64,000 bases of DNA. Source: Bacteroides sp. GTDB taxonomy: Bacteria > Bacillota > Clostridia > Lachnospirales > Lachnospiraceae. A program made the position numbers and the translations under genes. The stretch lies in the NCBI GenBank assembly GCA_023666705.1, contig JAMPBO010000017.1, forward strand, positions 1-64,000, given 5' to 3'. Positions 9,291-18,693 of the stretch are shown piece after piece. A model generated the notes under the pieces. The model did not search any database, was not told the origin of the DNA, and was given only the letters and a program-made list of their open reading frames with translations. Numbering within the stretch: position 1 is the first letter of the stretch; every line of letters begins with the position of its first letter.

Positions 9291-11450
9291 TTATTCATAA
9301 TTTACCGCTGCCTCATCATATTTTACCTTTGTAAGTGCACGGTTTATATATAGGTTCAGCCTGACAAATTCCTCCTCAAGCGTCTTCGATACCTGCACCG
9401 TTACCTCGTGCTTGCGTTTCTCTAATTCCCCGGCAATGGTTCCAAGCATATCTGCTCCATAGCTTAGTCCATATTGCAGCGTTGTTGCCTGAAGCTGTTT
9501 CATATCCTCTATCGTGCGGGCTGACACTGCCGTAAAACCGCTTTGAAATATATGCGTCATAAGGTTTCTGCAATTTTCAAGACATTCCTTCACTCTGGCA
9601 ATTCCATGTGGCTGTGTACGTTGTGCCGTCTCGTCCTCCTGCCCCTTTTTTGCTGCATGGGTTTCTTTTCTGATTTTTTGCAGGAAGCTTTGCCTCTCGC
9701 CCTCATTTTCCTCATAATACTCAATCGGATACATTTTTAACATACCCTCACTGATATACAATCTGCCCAAAAAGCAGGCAGGCTTTTTCTTTTTCCTGCT
9801 GATTTCCTGATAAATACGCTCTAAATACTTAATATTATAGCTTTCATCACTGCTGTAATCAATCTGAATCTTGATTTGTTTTCCCGCTGCGTCCGACAGA
9901 CCCATCAAAAAGCACTGTCTCACGGAATCAAAGGATGCATCCGTCATACGGTCAGGGTATATCAGGGCAAGCCTTTCCCGTAGCTGCCACTCGGAAGCAT
10001 TTGCTGGGAATTTTTCCATGAACAAGGTTAAAAAATCATGGTAGCTGTTCTTTAAAATGCCCTCGCAATCAAAGCTTCTTACTCCCATTATTTCCGCCTT
10101 TGCACCCGATGTAGAAGAAAGGCGTCCCTCCTCATTAACAAGACATCCTGACATATGAATCCGTGACTGTGCAAGCTCCTGTAAGTTACAGGAAAGTCCC
10201 CATGGTGCCGTCTCCTTCCCTGTCATTTTAACAGCCCGTTTTCCCTCATAAAATAGTGGTCTTGCATTGGTATAGGTATACCATTTTCCCGTGTTTTCTT
10301 CCACAAAATATATCGTGATGCCCTCATAGCCTGTGTTCGACTTAAAATGCCAATATCCCATTCCCACCAAGTCAAGGGGCTTGGACGGCACATATTCTGA
10401 CCGCATACGCTTTGTTAAATTATACAATTCTTTGTCGTCCGTACTATGTGCAATGTGATTTGCCTCTCCGTAAAGTCTTGTCACATCGGCAAGCAGCTTT
10501 TCAATCCGAAAGGATGCATGTCTGCTAAAATATAACTTAAGCTGCTCGGACAATGCACGAAACTCCTTCTCAAGGTCTGCCAGCCGTTCGTTGTGACACA
10601 TAATTGCAAACCGTTCACAACCTGATACAAGCTCAGGCGACAGTCTTGCAAGTCCTGCGGATATGATTTCGCCAAGCATCTGTTTTATGCTGCCTGCAAG
10701 TCCAATGATGCTGTCCTTATCCAGCTTTTGTTCTGCCTCGTCCTCAATGAACGCTGCTACCTGTTCCATGCTGATTTTATGCTTTTGTATCTGATAGCGG
10801 AGGATTGCCTCAGCCCTATGTGTGCAAAATTCCTTCCGTCCGCAGGAGCATGTTGAATATTCAACTGGCACAAGCAGCTTTACTTTAACTCCCTCGTCTA
10901 AAAGCTCCACCGTTACGATAGAGGATTCGCTTATGGACGCCTTGTATTCCATGGATAGATGCTCGTGGATATTCCTAAGAGCCTTGCCTCCTGCCTGTTT
11001 TTTAATTTGTGCCAGCGGGTAGGACAATATTTCAGAAAACGGGGCCTCCTTAGATGCTGTAATATCCTTTGTCTCATTACCCGTATTTTCCTTACATCTT
11101 TTTTCTTTCGGCTCAACATTTTTTATATTGTCAGTCAGTTCTTCAGCATTTACTTCCTCAGGTGCTGACTTCACCTTATCCCCACATTCACGCTTTACAT
11201 AAAGAACTGCCGTTATGATATGCCTGCATATGCTCCTTGACGGACAAGTGCATTTACTCTCGCCAAGCGGCACCACAAGCTTACAGACCACATCGTCCAC
11301 CTCTACCGTAAGCTCCTGCTCCGTCTCCTCACACAGCTTGATGTTGGCAGCTTCCATATCCTTATATGCTCTTTTTACGATTCCCTTATTTGACAGCCCT
11401 GTCAGGTAATCATCGTCTATCTGACCGAGCATGCGATAAAACTCACTCAT
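9291..11450 (-). CDS. SWIM zinc-finger domain protein (YehQ-like)
   Basis: 719 aa from the chosen ATG. The open frame runs up to a TTG at 11498, but a GGAGG 5 bp before the ATG at 11450 (MSEFYRML) fixes the start. Two CxCx(n)CxH SWIM-type sites are visible: CTCPSRSICRH (ligands near residues 67, 69, 75 and 77) and CSCGRKEFCTH (near 201, 203, 209 and 211). SWIM fingers bind DNA or protein. Two in one protein is notable and matches the YehQ-like family that accompanies MoxR-VWA modules. The C-terminal 200 residues are helical and lysine/glutamate-rich. It follows the VWA gene by 75 bp, so it is in the same operon. Confidence 0.8.
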   Translation of the reverse strand: MSEFYRMLGQIDDDYLTGLSNKGIVKRAYKDMEAANIKLCEETEQELTVEVDDVVCKLVVPLGESKCTCPSRSICRHIITAVLYVKRECGDKVKSAPEEVNAEELTDNIKNVEPKEKRCKENTGNETKDITASKEAPFSEILSYPLAQIKKQAGGKALRNIHEHLSMEYKASISESSIVTVELLDEGVKVKLLVPVEYSTCSCGRKEFCTHRAEAILRYQIQKHKISMEQVAAFIEDEAEQKLDKDSIIGLAGSIKQMLGEIISAGLARLSPELVSGCERFAIMCHNERLADLEKEFRALSEQLKLYFSRHASFRIEKLLADVTRLYGEANHIAHSTDDKELYNLTKRMRSEYVPSKPLDLVGMGYWHFKSNTGYEGITIYFVEENTGKWYTYTNARPLFYEGKRAVKMTGKETAPWGLSCNLQELAQSRIHMSGCLVNEEGRLSSTSGAKAEIMGVRSFDCEGILKNSYHDFLTLFMEKFPANASEWQLRERLALIYPDRMTDASFDSVRQCFLMGLSDAAGKQIKIQIDYSSDESYNIKYLERIYQEISRKKKKPACFLGRLYISEGMLKMYPIEYYEENEGERQSFLQKIRKETHAAKKGQEDETAQRTQPHGIARVKECLENCRNLMTHIFQSGFTAVSARTIEDMKQLQATTLQYGLSYGADMLGTIAGELEKRKHEVTVQVSKTLEEEFVRLNLYINRALTKVKYDEAAVNYE

Positions 11451-11525
11451 ATCATCCTCCAATTGAAGCATATAGCTAGCGACGAGCAAAACGCACAACT
11501 TCTAAAATGAACGTTTTTCTCATCG

Positions 11526-12662
11526 CTACGCTACTACCTCTGCAACCCAATCTGCAAGCTGCTTCGGTGTCATGGCTGCCACATGTGCCCCAAGCTGCGC
11601 CATCATAGCCGCCGCCCCTCTGCTATAGTTTGGATTTGCCGCCATATCCAGTGCCGTCAGCACAATCATTTTACACCCTGCCTCTATCATTCCCTTTGTT
11701 ACGGCGTACATGGTGCTTGTATCTCCGCCCTCATACAAATCCGTAATCAGCACAACGATTGTCCGTTCAGGGTTTTCAATCAGCCGTTCACAATAATCAA
11801 GTGCACCGCCAATGTTCGTTCCTCCTCCAAGCTGGACCGTCATAAGTGTTTCCACCGGGTCATCCGCATAATCACTCAAATCCACCACATTCGTATCAAA
11901 AATCACAAGCTTTGTATCAAGCATGGGAAGTCCTGCAAATATGCCTGCCATAACCGCACTGTGAATTACGGAGTCCAGCATGGAGCCGCTCTCATCCACT
12001 GCAATGATTACCCGCCATGTATTGTACTTTTTCACGCGGGCATTAAAATATACACGCTCCAGTACAAGCCTTTTACGTTCGCTGTCATAATTTTTCAGAT
12101 TTTTCTGAATGGTTTTCTTCATATCGAGATTTCTTGATGACTTTACTGTACTTGTCCTTGTCCGGTCTACCCGTCCCACAATTGCCTGCCTGATATCCTG
12201 CCGCAGCTTTTCCGTCAGCTCATCCACAACATGGCAGACAATTTTTTTTGCCTCTGCAAGAACATCCTGATTCATGCTTCCCTTTAGCTGCAATATGGTT
12301 TTTAGAAGCTCCTGGTTTGGCTCCAGCCTCTCAAGCACACGCTTGTCCGTCAAAAGCTCCGTCATGCCATAGCGGTCAAGTGCCTGCTTCTCCATAATTT
12401 CCACGGTTTCCTTTGGAAACAGCTCCCTGATTTTGTTAATCCACTCTGATATGGTAATGCTACTGCCTCCGTCTCCGCCTGTCTGTTGCCGCACGCCCTC
12501 ATTTTCTCCATATTCCCTTGCATACAGAAAATCCAGCACGTCTTCCATTTCCATATAACGGATGCCTGAGCCGTCTTCGCCAAAGGGCAGTTCTCCGCTT
12601 GCATACTTTCCAAGCAAAAGCCGCCATTTATTCAAATGTTCTATATCCTGTCTGTCATTCAT
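11526..12662 (-). CDS. VWA domain-containing protein (YehP/CoxE-like)
   Basis: 378 aa. The C-terminal half is a von Willebrand factor A domain with a complete MIDAS metal site: DESGS (Asp223, Ser225, Ser227), a Thr in GGGTNIGG (about 282) and an Asp in LITDLY (about 308). The N-terminal half is helical and charged. VWA proteins of this type pair with MoxR ATPases; the ATPase is thought to remodel or load a client that the VWA protein binds through Mg2+. The start overlaps the end of the DUF5682 gene by 8 bp, which implies coupled translation. No signal peptide is seen, so it is cytoplasmic. Confidence 0.88.
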   Translation of the reverse strand: MNDRQDIEHLNKWRLLLGKYASGELPFGEDGSGIRYMEMEDVLDFLYAREYGENEGVRQQTGGDGGSSITISEWINKIRELFPKETVEIMEKQALDRYGMTELLTDKRVLERLEPNQELLKTILQLKGSMNQDVLAEAKKIVCHVVDELTEKLRQDIRQAIVGRVDRTRTSTVKSSRNLDMKKTIQKNLKNYDSERKRLVLERVYFNARVKKYNTWRVIIAVDESGSMLDSVIHSAVMAGIFAGLPMLDTKLVIFDTNVVDLSDYADDPVETLMTVQLGGGTNIGGALDYCERLIENPERTIVVLITDLYEGGDTSTMYAVTKGMIEAGCKMIVLTALDMAANPNYSRGAAAMMAQLGAHVAAMTPKQLADWVAEVVA

Positions 12663-15168
12663 ACTGCTTCATCATCTCCACAACATATTGATCCAGCTCC
12701 ACACCATACTGGTGCTGTTCAGGCGTCACATCAGCAAGTCTGTTAAATTCCTGCTTTTGCATGCCATACATACCCGCTATCACGCCGCCGATTTTTTCAA
12801 TTTCAGTCGGCGTAAAATATCCAAACGCAATTCTAAGCTGTGGGAGCATCTGCATAAATTGTGCATCCTCCACCCTTCCGATGAACCCATCAATAATTTT
12901 TATGAACTCGTCTCCCACAAGCAGCAAATCCCTTGCCGCAAAAAATAAACCACGAAATACACCTGCCGCCTCAAGCTGTTTTTCACCTGTACCTGCCAGA
13001 AAGCCTGCACATTTTCTGCCAATCAAATCTGCGTCCATACAGCCAAGTCCATATAAAATCCCCATGCTGCACCCAAGCAGATTGGGATTTATTTCCTCCT
13101 TTTCCACGAGAGCATACAGGGCATCCACAAACATTTGTCGGTCATCCTTGTACTTATCCTTATCCAAAATGGTAAACAGCGTTTTTAATGCCTCCATTGT
13201 CTCCGTCACAGCTTCATCCTTCAGCTCTGCCATATGCGGCAGTGCTGTTATAAGCTTTCTGTAAACTGTCTGGGTCAAGCCCGTGACATCAAGATCACTG
13301 CGGTAAAGCCCGCTTAACTCATCCACCATAATCAGGTTGGAAAATGTTTTCGCAAGGGAAAAGAAATCATCATCCTCAAGCAGTATTCGTTCCAGCCTTG
13401 CCAGTGCATCCCCAAGCTTGCTGTCAAGACCCATTTCAAACATCCGAATCAGACATTCGGATGCCTTGGCACCGTTTACATTTTTTTTAAGCTCTGATTT
13501 TATTTTGTTCAGTGTCGCTTCAGGCAGGGTTCCTCCGTATACGGATGAAGCAATCAGCGAAGCGATAACCTGCGTACTCCATTTATAGCTCCACACCTCG
13601 CGAATCAGATTCCGGTCCTTCCGCAGGGTAAGCCTCGGTCCTTTTACCAATACGGCAAAGTCTGTGGCAAGGTAGTCCATCTGATGAAAAAACTCACTCA
13701 AGGTTCTATGCTTTTCCGATGAAAATATATTCAGCACGATCTCCGTCTTTACTGTGCTTCCAACCTTTAGCCTGTGCTTTCGGCAGTTCTCGTTAAAATC
13801 ATGTACAAGCGGCGGCATCTTTGCGTCCTTGCATAATTTGCCGATTGCCTTCCCCGTAAGTCCGGTTTTCAGCGTCCGCATGGGAAGGTCTGTCGCTCTT
13901 GTATACTCACCCTTTACATAGGAAGAAAGCACACTGTCCCACAGCTCGTATGCACCGATGCATTTTTTGCCCCTGAGGCTTGCAAGATTTTCTGCCATAT
14001 TCAGGGCACAAATTTCATCATAGGTGGATGGCGAGCCTGTCTTTTTTCTGACCGACTTTCCTGTGGAAACCAAAAATTGCAACACTACATCCCGATATAT
14101 CTGCCATACGTTCCCAGTGCAATCCCCTGTTGAATGAAATACAGATTTGTCCGTACTTCTGTCAGATTCCGCCGTTGTTTCATTCTCCTTTGCTACAGCA
14201 TTTTGCAGCCTCTCCCACACGGACTGGTAAAAGGCAGGAAACGGCATTCCACTGGCATATCCGTTCAAGCCGTCCGTTGCCTCCATGGAATACGGCATGA
14301 CATATACGCCCTGATTTTCTTTTTTGATATTATGTAAACTGTATTGTTCCTGTCCATACAACAGTCCATATGTGTGAAAACCGCCTGTGACAACAACAAT
14401 TTTTTGAAATTTCTTTTTCGCATCTGAAATCTTCTGCCTCATATATGCCTCACGGGCAAAGCAGCCCTCTGCCAAAAGCCCGCTCTCCTTGGAGGTCAGT
14501 CTGGAAAGCACACAATAATAGAGCATGTTACCCACAAACGCACTGCTTTCCAAAAACATTCCGTCAAGCTCAAAATATTTTTCCCACAGCTCATCAAAGC
14601 TTCGGAAACCCGACTTTTCCACAAGCTTTTTCATAAAGGTACTGGTGGAAAGATAATAATCGTCATTGTAATTATTTTTCTCCTCGTTTTTCCGTAGTCC
14701 TGCGTTTTCCTCGGAGGCAGCAAGAATTTCCGCATAGGGCAAATCGATAAATTCCGTATGTATTTTGCTCCCCACGCCTGCCCTTACTGCGACAAGCTCT
14801 GGAGAATAGTCAAGAAACGGATAATAGCATCTGTACTGCTCCTTATCCTCACTGATGATACCCTCGCTGTCCTTATACGAATAATAGACTGCAAAGGGAG
14901 CCTCCGTCTCTGCGTCCGCCATTACAGGGATGAGGTCATTTGCCCCCGCAGGTCCCTCGATTAAAATACAGTCAGGCTGACAGCTTGCAATTACCTGATG
15001 CAAATGATAGGCACAGGCAGGACTGTGATGTCTGATTGGAAAATATATCACCTGATGATCCAGCGAAAAGGCATCCTCACATATCCGCTCCATATCACTG
15101 TCACTGATGGCAGGCGATACCATTTTATCTACTTCAGCCAGCGTCTCGCCTCGTAATATCTCTCCCAT
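12655..15168 (-). CDS. DUF5682 family protein (YehM-like)
   Basis: 837 aa. The N-terminal 300 residues carry FPIRHHSPAC (about 43-52), LIEGPAG (69-75) and VVVTGGFHTYGL (258-269). This spacing of His and Glu motifs recalls the EreA/ChaN/TraB hydrolase-like fold, so I infer a possible metal-dependent hydrolase, not proven. The remaining 500 residues are mostly helical. The start overlaps the MoxR gene by 40 bp and has GAGGG seven bases before the ATG; a later ATG at 15123 just past the MoxR stop is possible but has a weaker site. In E. coli the equivalent yehM sits between the ATPase and VWA genes, as here. Confidence 0.82.
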   Translation of the reverse strand: MGEILRGETLAEVDKMVSPAISDSDMERICEDAFSLDHQVIYFPIRHHSPACAYHLHQVIASCQPDCILIEGPAGANDLIPVMADAETEAPFAVYYSYKDSEGIISEDKEQYRCYYPFLDYSPELVAVRAGVGSKIHTEFIDLPYAEILAASEENAGLRKNEEKNNYNDDYYLSTSTFMKKLVEKSGFRSFDELWEKYFELDGMFLESSAFVGNMLYYCVLSRLTSKESGLLAEGCFAREAYMRQKISDAKKKFQKIVVVTGGFHTYGLLYGQEQYSLHNIKKENQGVYVMPYSMEATDGLNGYASGMPFPAFYQSVWERLQNAVAKENETTAESDRSTDKSVFHSTGDCTGNVWQIYRDVVLQFLVSTGKSVRKKTGSPSTYDEICALNMAENLASLRGKKCIGAYELWDSVLSSYVKGEYTRATDLPMRTLKTGLTGKAIGKLCKDAKMPPLVHDFNENCRKHRLKVGSTVKTEIVLNIFSSEKHRTLSEFFHQMDYLATDFAVLVKGPRLTLRKDRNLIREVWSYKWSTQVIASLIASSVYGGTLPEATLNKIKSELKKNVNGAKASECLIRMFEMGLDSKLGDALARLERILLEDDDFFSLAKTFSNLIMVDELSGLYRSDLDVTGLTQTVYRKLITALPHMAELKDEAVTETMEALKTLFTILDKDKYKDDRQMFVDALYALVEKEEINPNLLGCSMGILYGLGCMDADLIGRKCAGFLAGTGEKQLEAAGVFRGLFFAARDLLLVGDEFIKIIDGFIGRVEDAQFMQMLPQLRIAFGYFTPTEIEKIGGVIAGMYGMQKQEFNRLADVTPEQHQYGVELDQYVVEMMKQYE

Positions 15169-16250
15169 AATCCACCCTCTTTGCTGCTCTTTTCCCTGAC
15201 AACCGTGTTAAAATATCCTCTTATCTTCTCCAAATCGTCCCTGTTTTCCTTGACAACGGCGCCGACCAGATTTTGAACGAGGCAATCCATGCTAATCGTT
15301 CCATCCCCATAATAATAGGCTGACATCAGACTCTGATAATAAACCGAAACAGCTTCCGCCGTACTCATAACAGCACTTGGCTTATCAATCTGATGCCCCA
15401 TGGAGGATACGCCCTCCCGAAGCTCATGGTAGGTGGACGCAAGAAGCTCCGCAACCTTTTCATCCGAGCTCATTTCAATTCCATTTTCCGCCGCAAGCTT
15501 TTCCACCTCATTGATAATAATCTGTTTTTCCAGTGCCGCCTCCCTGACCGGAAATACCGTCTCAAAATTAAAACGGCGTTTCAGGGCACTGCTCATTTCA
15601 TTTACGCCCTTATCCCTCGTGTTTGCCGTACCAATCACATTAAAGCCCTGCTTCGCAAACACAATTCCCTCGTCATGCAGCTCAGGCACGACCAAAACCT
15701 TATCACTCAGTATACTAATCAGGCTGTCCTGCATTTCCGCAGGCATTCTTGTTATTTCCTCAAATCTTGTTATCATTCCCTCTCTCATCCCGATATAGAG
15801 CGGGGCTGGCACAAGTGCCTCCATGACAGGACCCTTTTCCAGCAGCAGGGCATAATTCCATGAATATTTCATCATGTCCTCCGTTGTTCCTGCCGTTCCC
15901 TGAACCGTATTTGTGCTGCTGCCGCTGATTGCCGCCGACAAAAGCTCCGACAGCATCGTCTTTGCAGTTCCCGGCTCGCCTACCAGCATAAGTCCCCTAT
16001 TTCCTGCAAGTGTAACAATGCATCGCTCCACAAGGGTGTCGTTTCCAAAATATTTTTTCTTTATGTAAATTTCCGTTCCGTTATAGACAACCGGCTTGTC
16101 CGACCCCAAAATAAATGTCTTTACCGCCTGCGGCGACATTTTCCAGTTCATGGGCTTCTTTGCCATGTCCGTATGAATCAGTGCCTCAAGTTCCTCCCTG
16201 TATGCCACCTCAACAGGCGGCTTAATCATATTTGCTTCCCTTGTACCCAC
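15129..16250 (-). CDS. MoxR-type AAA+ ATPase (YehL-like)
   Basis: 373 aa. Walker A is GEPGTAKT (residues 91-98). The Walker B region reads RFEEITRMP (162-170), with Glu where most relatives have Asp. A sensor-1 stretch (IGTANTRDKG) and an arginine-finger segment (SALKRRF) follow near 205-225. MoxR ATPases act as chaperones that activate partner proteins, usually with a VWA protein. The start is a GTG with GAGGAGGT seven bases upstream; an ATG seven codons later is the alternative. It is the first gene of the six-gene operon and has its own promoter about 105 bp upstream. Confidence 0.88.
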   Translation of the reverse strand: MGTREANMIKPPVEVAYREELEALIHTDMAKKPMNWKMSPQAVKTFILGSDKPVVYNGTEIYIKKKYFGNDTLVERCIVTLAGNRGLMLVGEPGTAKTMLSELLSAAISGSSTNTVQGTAGTTEDMMKYSWNYALLLEKGPVMEALVPAPLYIGMREGMITRFEEITRMPAEMQDSLISILSDKVLVVPELHDEGIVFAKQGFNVIGTANTRDKGVNEMSSALKRRFNFETVFPVREAALEKQIIINEVEKLAAENGIEMSSDEKVAELLASTYHELREGVSSMGHQIDKPSAVMSTAEAVSVYYQSLMSAYYYGDGTISMDCLVQNLVGAVVKENRDDLEKIRGYFNTVVREKSSKEGGLWERYYEARRWLK

Positions 16251-16359
16251 AGTGTATACCTCCTCGTTTTGAACATAAAGCTATTCGTCATTATATTTTT
16301 ATCGAAAACTTACATTTGTCTTATCAATTCATATTTTCAATTCAACTTCCCTATTTACT

Positions 16360-16388
16360 ATAATATACAAAGCATGTCTTAAAATCAA
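16360..16388 (-). promoter_or_regulatory. Putative promoter of the MoxR-VWA operon
   Basis: Read on the minus strand, TTGATT (16383-16388) and TATTAT (16360-16365) are separated by 17 bp. A transcript would begin near 16352, giving a leader of about 100 nt before the GTG start. It lies in the 165-bp gap after the oxidoreductase gene, which has no clear terminator. Confidence 0.5.
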
Positions 16389-16415
16389 CGTATATAAAAT
16401 ATTTTCTCTTCATTA

Positions 16416-18692
16416 TCATAAATAGGGATTTTCTGACTTTGCCAAAAGGCACCGAAACCGTCTGTCCACTTCTTCCTGTAAGGATTCTACGACTGTACGA
16501 TATTCGGTATTTTTCAAATGCTTTGTTCTTCCCATCATGGCAAGCCAATCCAGTACTGAAATCTTTTTTCCATTTTTCTGTGGATTATAGCTTAGGGTCG
16601 TGATTCCCCGCTCCACCTCGTAAAGTGGGAAATAGCAGCAGTCTACCGCCGCCTCAATTACCTTCCGTTCCTTGTCAGGTGCATCATTCCAGTTTAGTGG
16701 GCACGCAGAAATCGCCTTTACATAAGCACAGCCCTCTTTTTTTGCATAATCTGCAGCCTTTGCCGCTTTTTTTATAAAATCCACAGGGTTGGATTCTGCT
16801 ACGGTTGCCACATACGGAATGTTAGCCGCTACCATTAGCTGCGGCATATCCTTGTGAAACTGCTGCTTTCCAAACTGGCACTTTCCAACATGCGAGGTAG
16901 CACTCACAGCTCCTTTGGGCGTAGAATAAGAAAACTGATATCCCGTATTCATGTAACCCCCATTATCGTATTCAAACAAAAGCAACCGATGTCCCCGCAT
17001 TGCCGTGGAAAGTGCAGAGCCCATTCCGATATCCATGCCGCCATCCCCGGTTACCATAATAAACACGATATCTCCACTTGGAAGCTCGCCCTTTGCCTGC
17101 TTTCTATAACAAATTTCCGCCAATCCACTTAAGGTCGCAGCACCGTTTTGAAATAGATTATGCAGATAAGGCACCTTAAAGCTTGTCTTTGGATAAGGCG
17201 TTGTCACAATCATGCCGCATCCCGTCTGAAACAACAACACAACAGGGTTCTCAATCGCTCTTAAAAGCAGATTGACATTAACAGGAATTCCGCATCCCGG
17301 ACAAGCACCATGTCCCGGTGCAAGTCGTTTTGGCATTGCCGCCGTCGGATTAATCTGTCCTCCCAGCACCTTTTTCTGTAAATGTATGGGTTTTGTTATT
17401 TGACTGCTTTCCTGCGGCTGTTCATCTTCCTTAACTACAGTTGCCGAAATTCTTGTTGCTTCTGCCGAAAGAGGGGCAAAATATTGTTCCCTTTCCAATG
17501 TTTTCTGCTGTTCATTTCCCTTTTGTACACCATAATAATATGGGATTATTGCATCTTCTTTCTTTGCCAATTCAAACATGGCAATGGCATCCTCAACATA
17601 AAAATCCTTACCGCCAAGCCCATAGACAAGACTTTTCACTGTTCCCCTACATCCATATTTCTGCATTGCCGCACGGATTTCCATGGAAAGATTACCGCCA
17701 AGCCCACCATAGCTGTCCTGCCTATCGGCAATCAAAATATGGCTGGCATACTGAAGCATTTTTGCAAGCGTTTCTTCAGGAAATGGACGCAGGGCATTTA
17801 ATGTAAGCACGCCTGCTTTTTCTCCCTGCTTCCTTAATCTGTCCACTGCTATTGTCGCTGTATCAAAGGAGGAACCGAGGAGCACCAACAGTGTTTCCGC
17901 ATCTTCGTTGCAGTAACCCTCACACCATCCGTAGCTTCTGCCGCATAGGACACTATATTCCCCAAAAATATTTGGCAGGACATTTTTTGCTTCCTCCATG
18001 GCAAGGTGAAGCTGATAACGGTTATTTATCAAGTCAGGTTCATTCATATAAGAGCCCACGGTAATCGGATGCTCCAAATCCAAAAATGGATACGGCTCTT
18101 TCTTTTCCCCGATAAATTTGCGTACATCCTCATCATGCTCAAAACGCATACATCTTCGCTTCTGGTGACTGGTAAAAAAACCATCATAGGCAACTACCAC
18201 AGGCAGCCTTACCGTCTCTGCCAGCTTGAGTGCCACAATATTAAAATCATATACCTGCTGTGCGGAATGGGCAAATAATATGGACCAGCCTGCATTTAAC
18301 ATATACATAATGTCACTATGGTCTCCTTTTATGGAAAGAGGTCCCGAAACCGTTCTGCAAGCCACATTCATAACCATTGGATATCTGGTTCCTGACTGAA
18401 CCGGAAACTGCTCTAAGGCATAAAGCAGTCCGTTGGCACTGGTTGCATTTACTACCCTGCCGCCACCTACTGCTGCCCCATAACAAATTCCCGCCGCACT
18501 ATGTTCCCCCTCGGCGGCAATCATAACCAAATCCGTCTTTCCTTCTGCTTTCATCAAGTCCAAATTTTCTGCTATCTGTGTGGATGGCGTAATTGGATAA
18601 TATCCCATCAAATCATAGCCAATCTGCTTGATTGCCATAGTAGCCATTTCATTTCCACTTGCAAATTCCACGATCTGTTTCCGTTCCTGCAT
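16416..18692 (-). CDS. 2-oxoacid:ferredoxin oxidoreductase, fused alpha-beta subunits
   Basis: 758 aa. Residues 1 to about 400 are the alpha subunit (GYYPITPSTQIAENLDLM near the N-terminus, then the pyrimidine-binding region). From about 455 on is the beta subunit, with PGHGACPGCGIP and the thiamine diphosphate motif GDGGMDIGMGS followed by NGGYMNTG. Enzymes of this class oxidatively decarboxylate a 2-oxoacid to an acyl-CoA and reduce ferredoxin. Pyruvate, 2-oxoisovalerate and 2-oxoglutarate are all possible substrates. In most anaerobes alpha and beta are separate genes or part of a single PFOR chain of about 1170 aa. Here the complex is split into two fusions: this one and the gamma-delta chain, whose stop is one base before this start. 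AGGAGGGGAGG overlaps the junction. Confidence 0.85.
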   Translation of the reverse strand: MQERKQIVEFASGNEMATMAIKQIGYDLMGYYPITPSTQIAENLDLMKAEGKTDLVMIAAEGEHSAAGICYGAAVGGGRVVNATSANGLLYALEQFPVQSGTRYPMVMNVACRTVSGPLSIKGDHSDIMYMLNAGWSILFAHSAQQVYDFNIVALKLAETVRLPVVVAYDGFFTSHQKRRCMRFEHDEDVRKFIGEKKEPYPFLDLEHPITVGSYMNEPDLINNRYQLHLAMEEAKNVLPNIFGEYSVLCGRSYGWCEGYCNEDAETLLVLLGSSFDTATIAVDRLRKQGEKAGVLTLNALRPFPEETLAKMLQYASHILIADRQDSYGGLGGNLSMEIRAAMQKYGCRGTVKSLVYGLGGKDFYVEDAIAMFELAKKEDAIIPYYYGVQKGNEQQKTLEREQYFAPLSAEATRISATVVKEDEQPQESSQITKPIHLQKKVLGGQINPTAAMPKRLAPGHGACPGCGIPVNVNLLLRAIENPVVLLFQTGCGMIVTTPYPKTSFKVPYLHNLFQNGAATLSGLAEICYRKQAKGELPSGDIVFIMVTGDGGMDIGMGSALSTAMRGHRLLLFEYDNGGYMNTGYQFSYSTPKGAVSATSHVGKCQFGKQQFHKDMPQLMVAANIPYVATVAESNPVDFIKKAAKAADYAKKEGCAYVKAISACPLNWNDAPDKERKVIEAAVDCCYFPLYEVERGITTLSYNPQKNGKKISVLDWLAMMGRTKHLKNTEYRTVVESLQEEVDRRFRCLLAKSENPYL

Positions 18693-18693
18693 G

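Noticed and set aside
11583-12137. A 184-codon plus-strand open frame opposite the VWA gene
   Set aside because: It is antisense to a gene with clear motifs, has no ribosome site, and its protein is rich in His, Cys and Ile as expected of a shadow frame. Similar long shadow frames at 12761-13264 and 15393-15863 were dismissed for the same reason.
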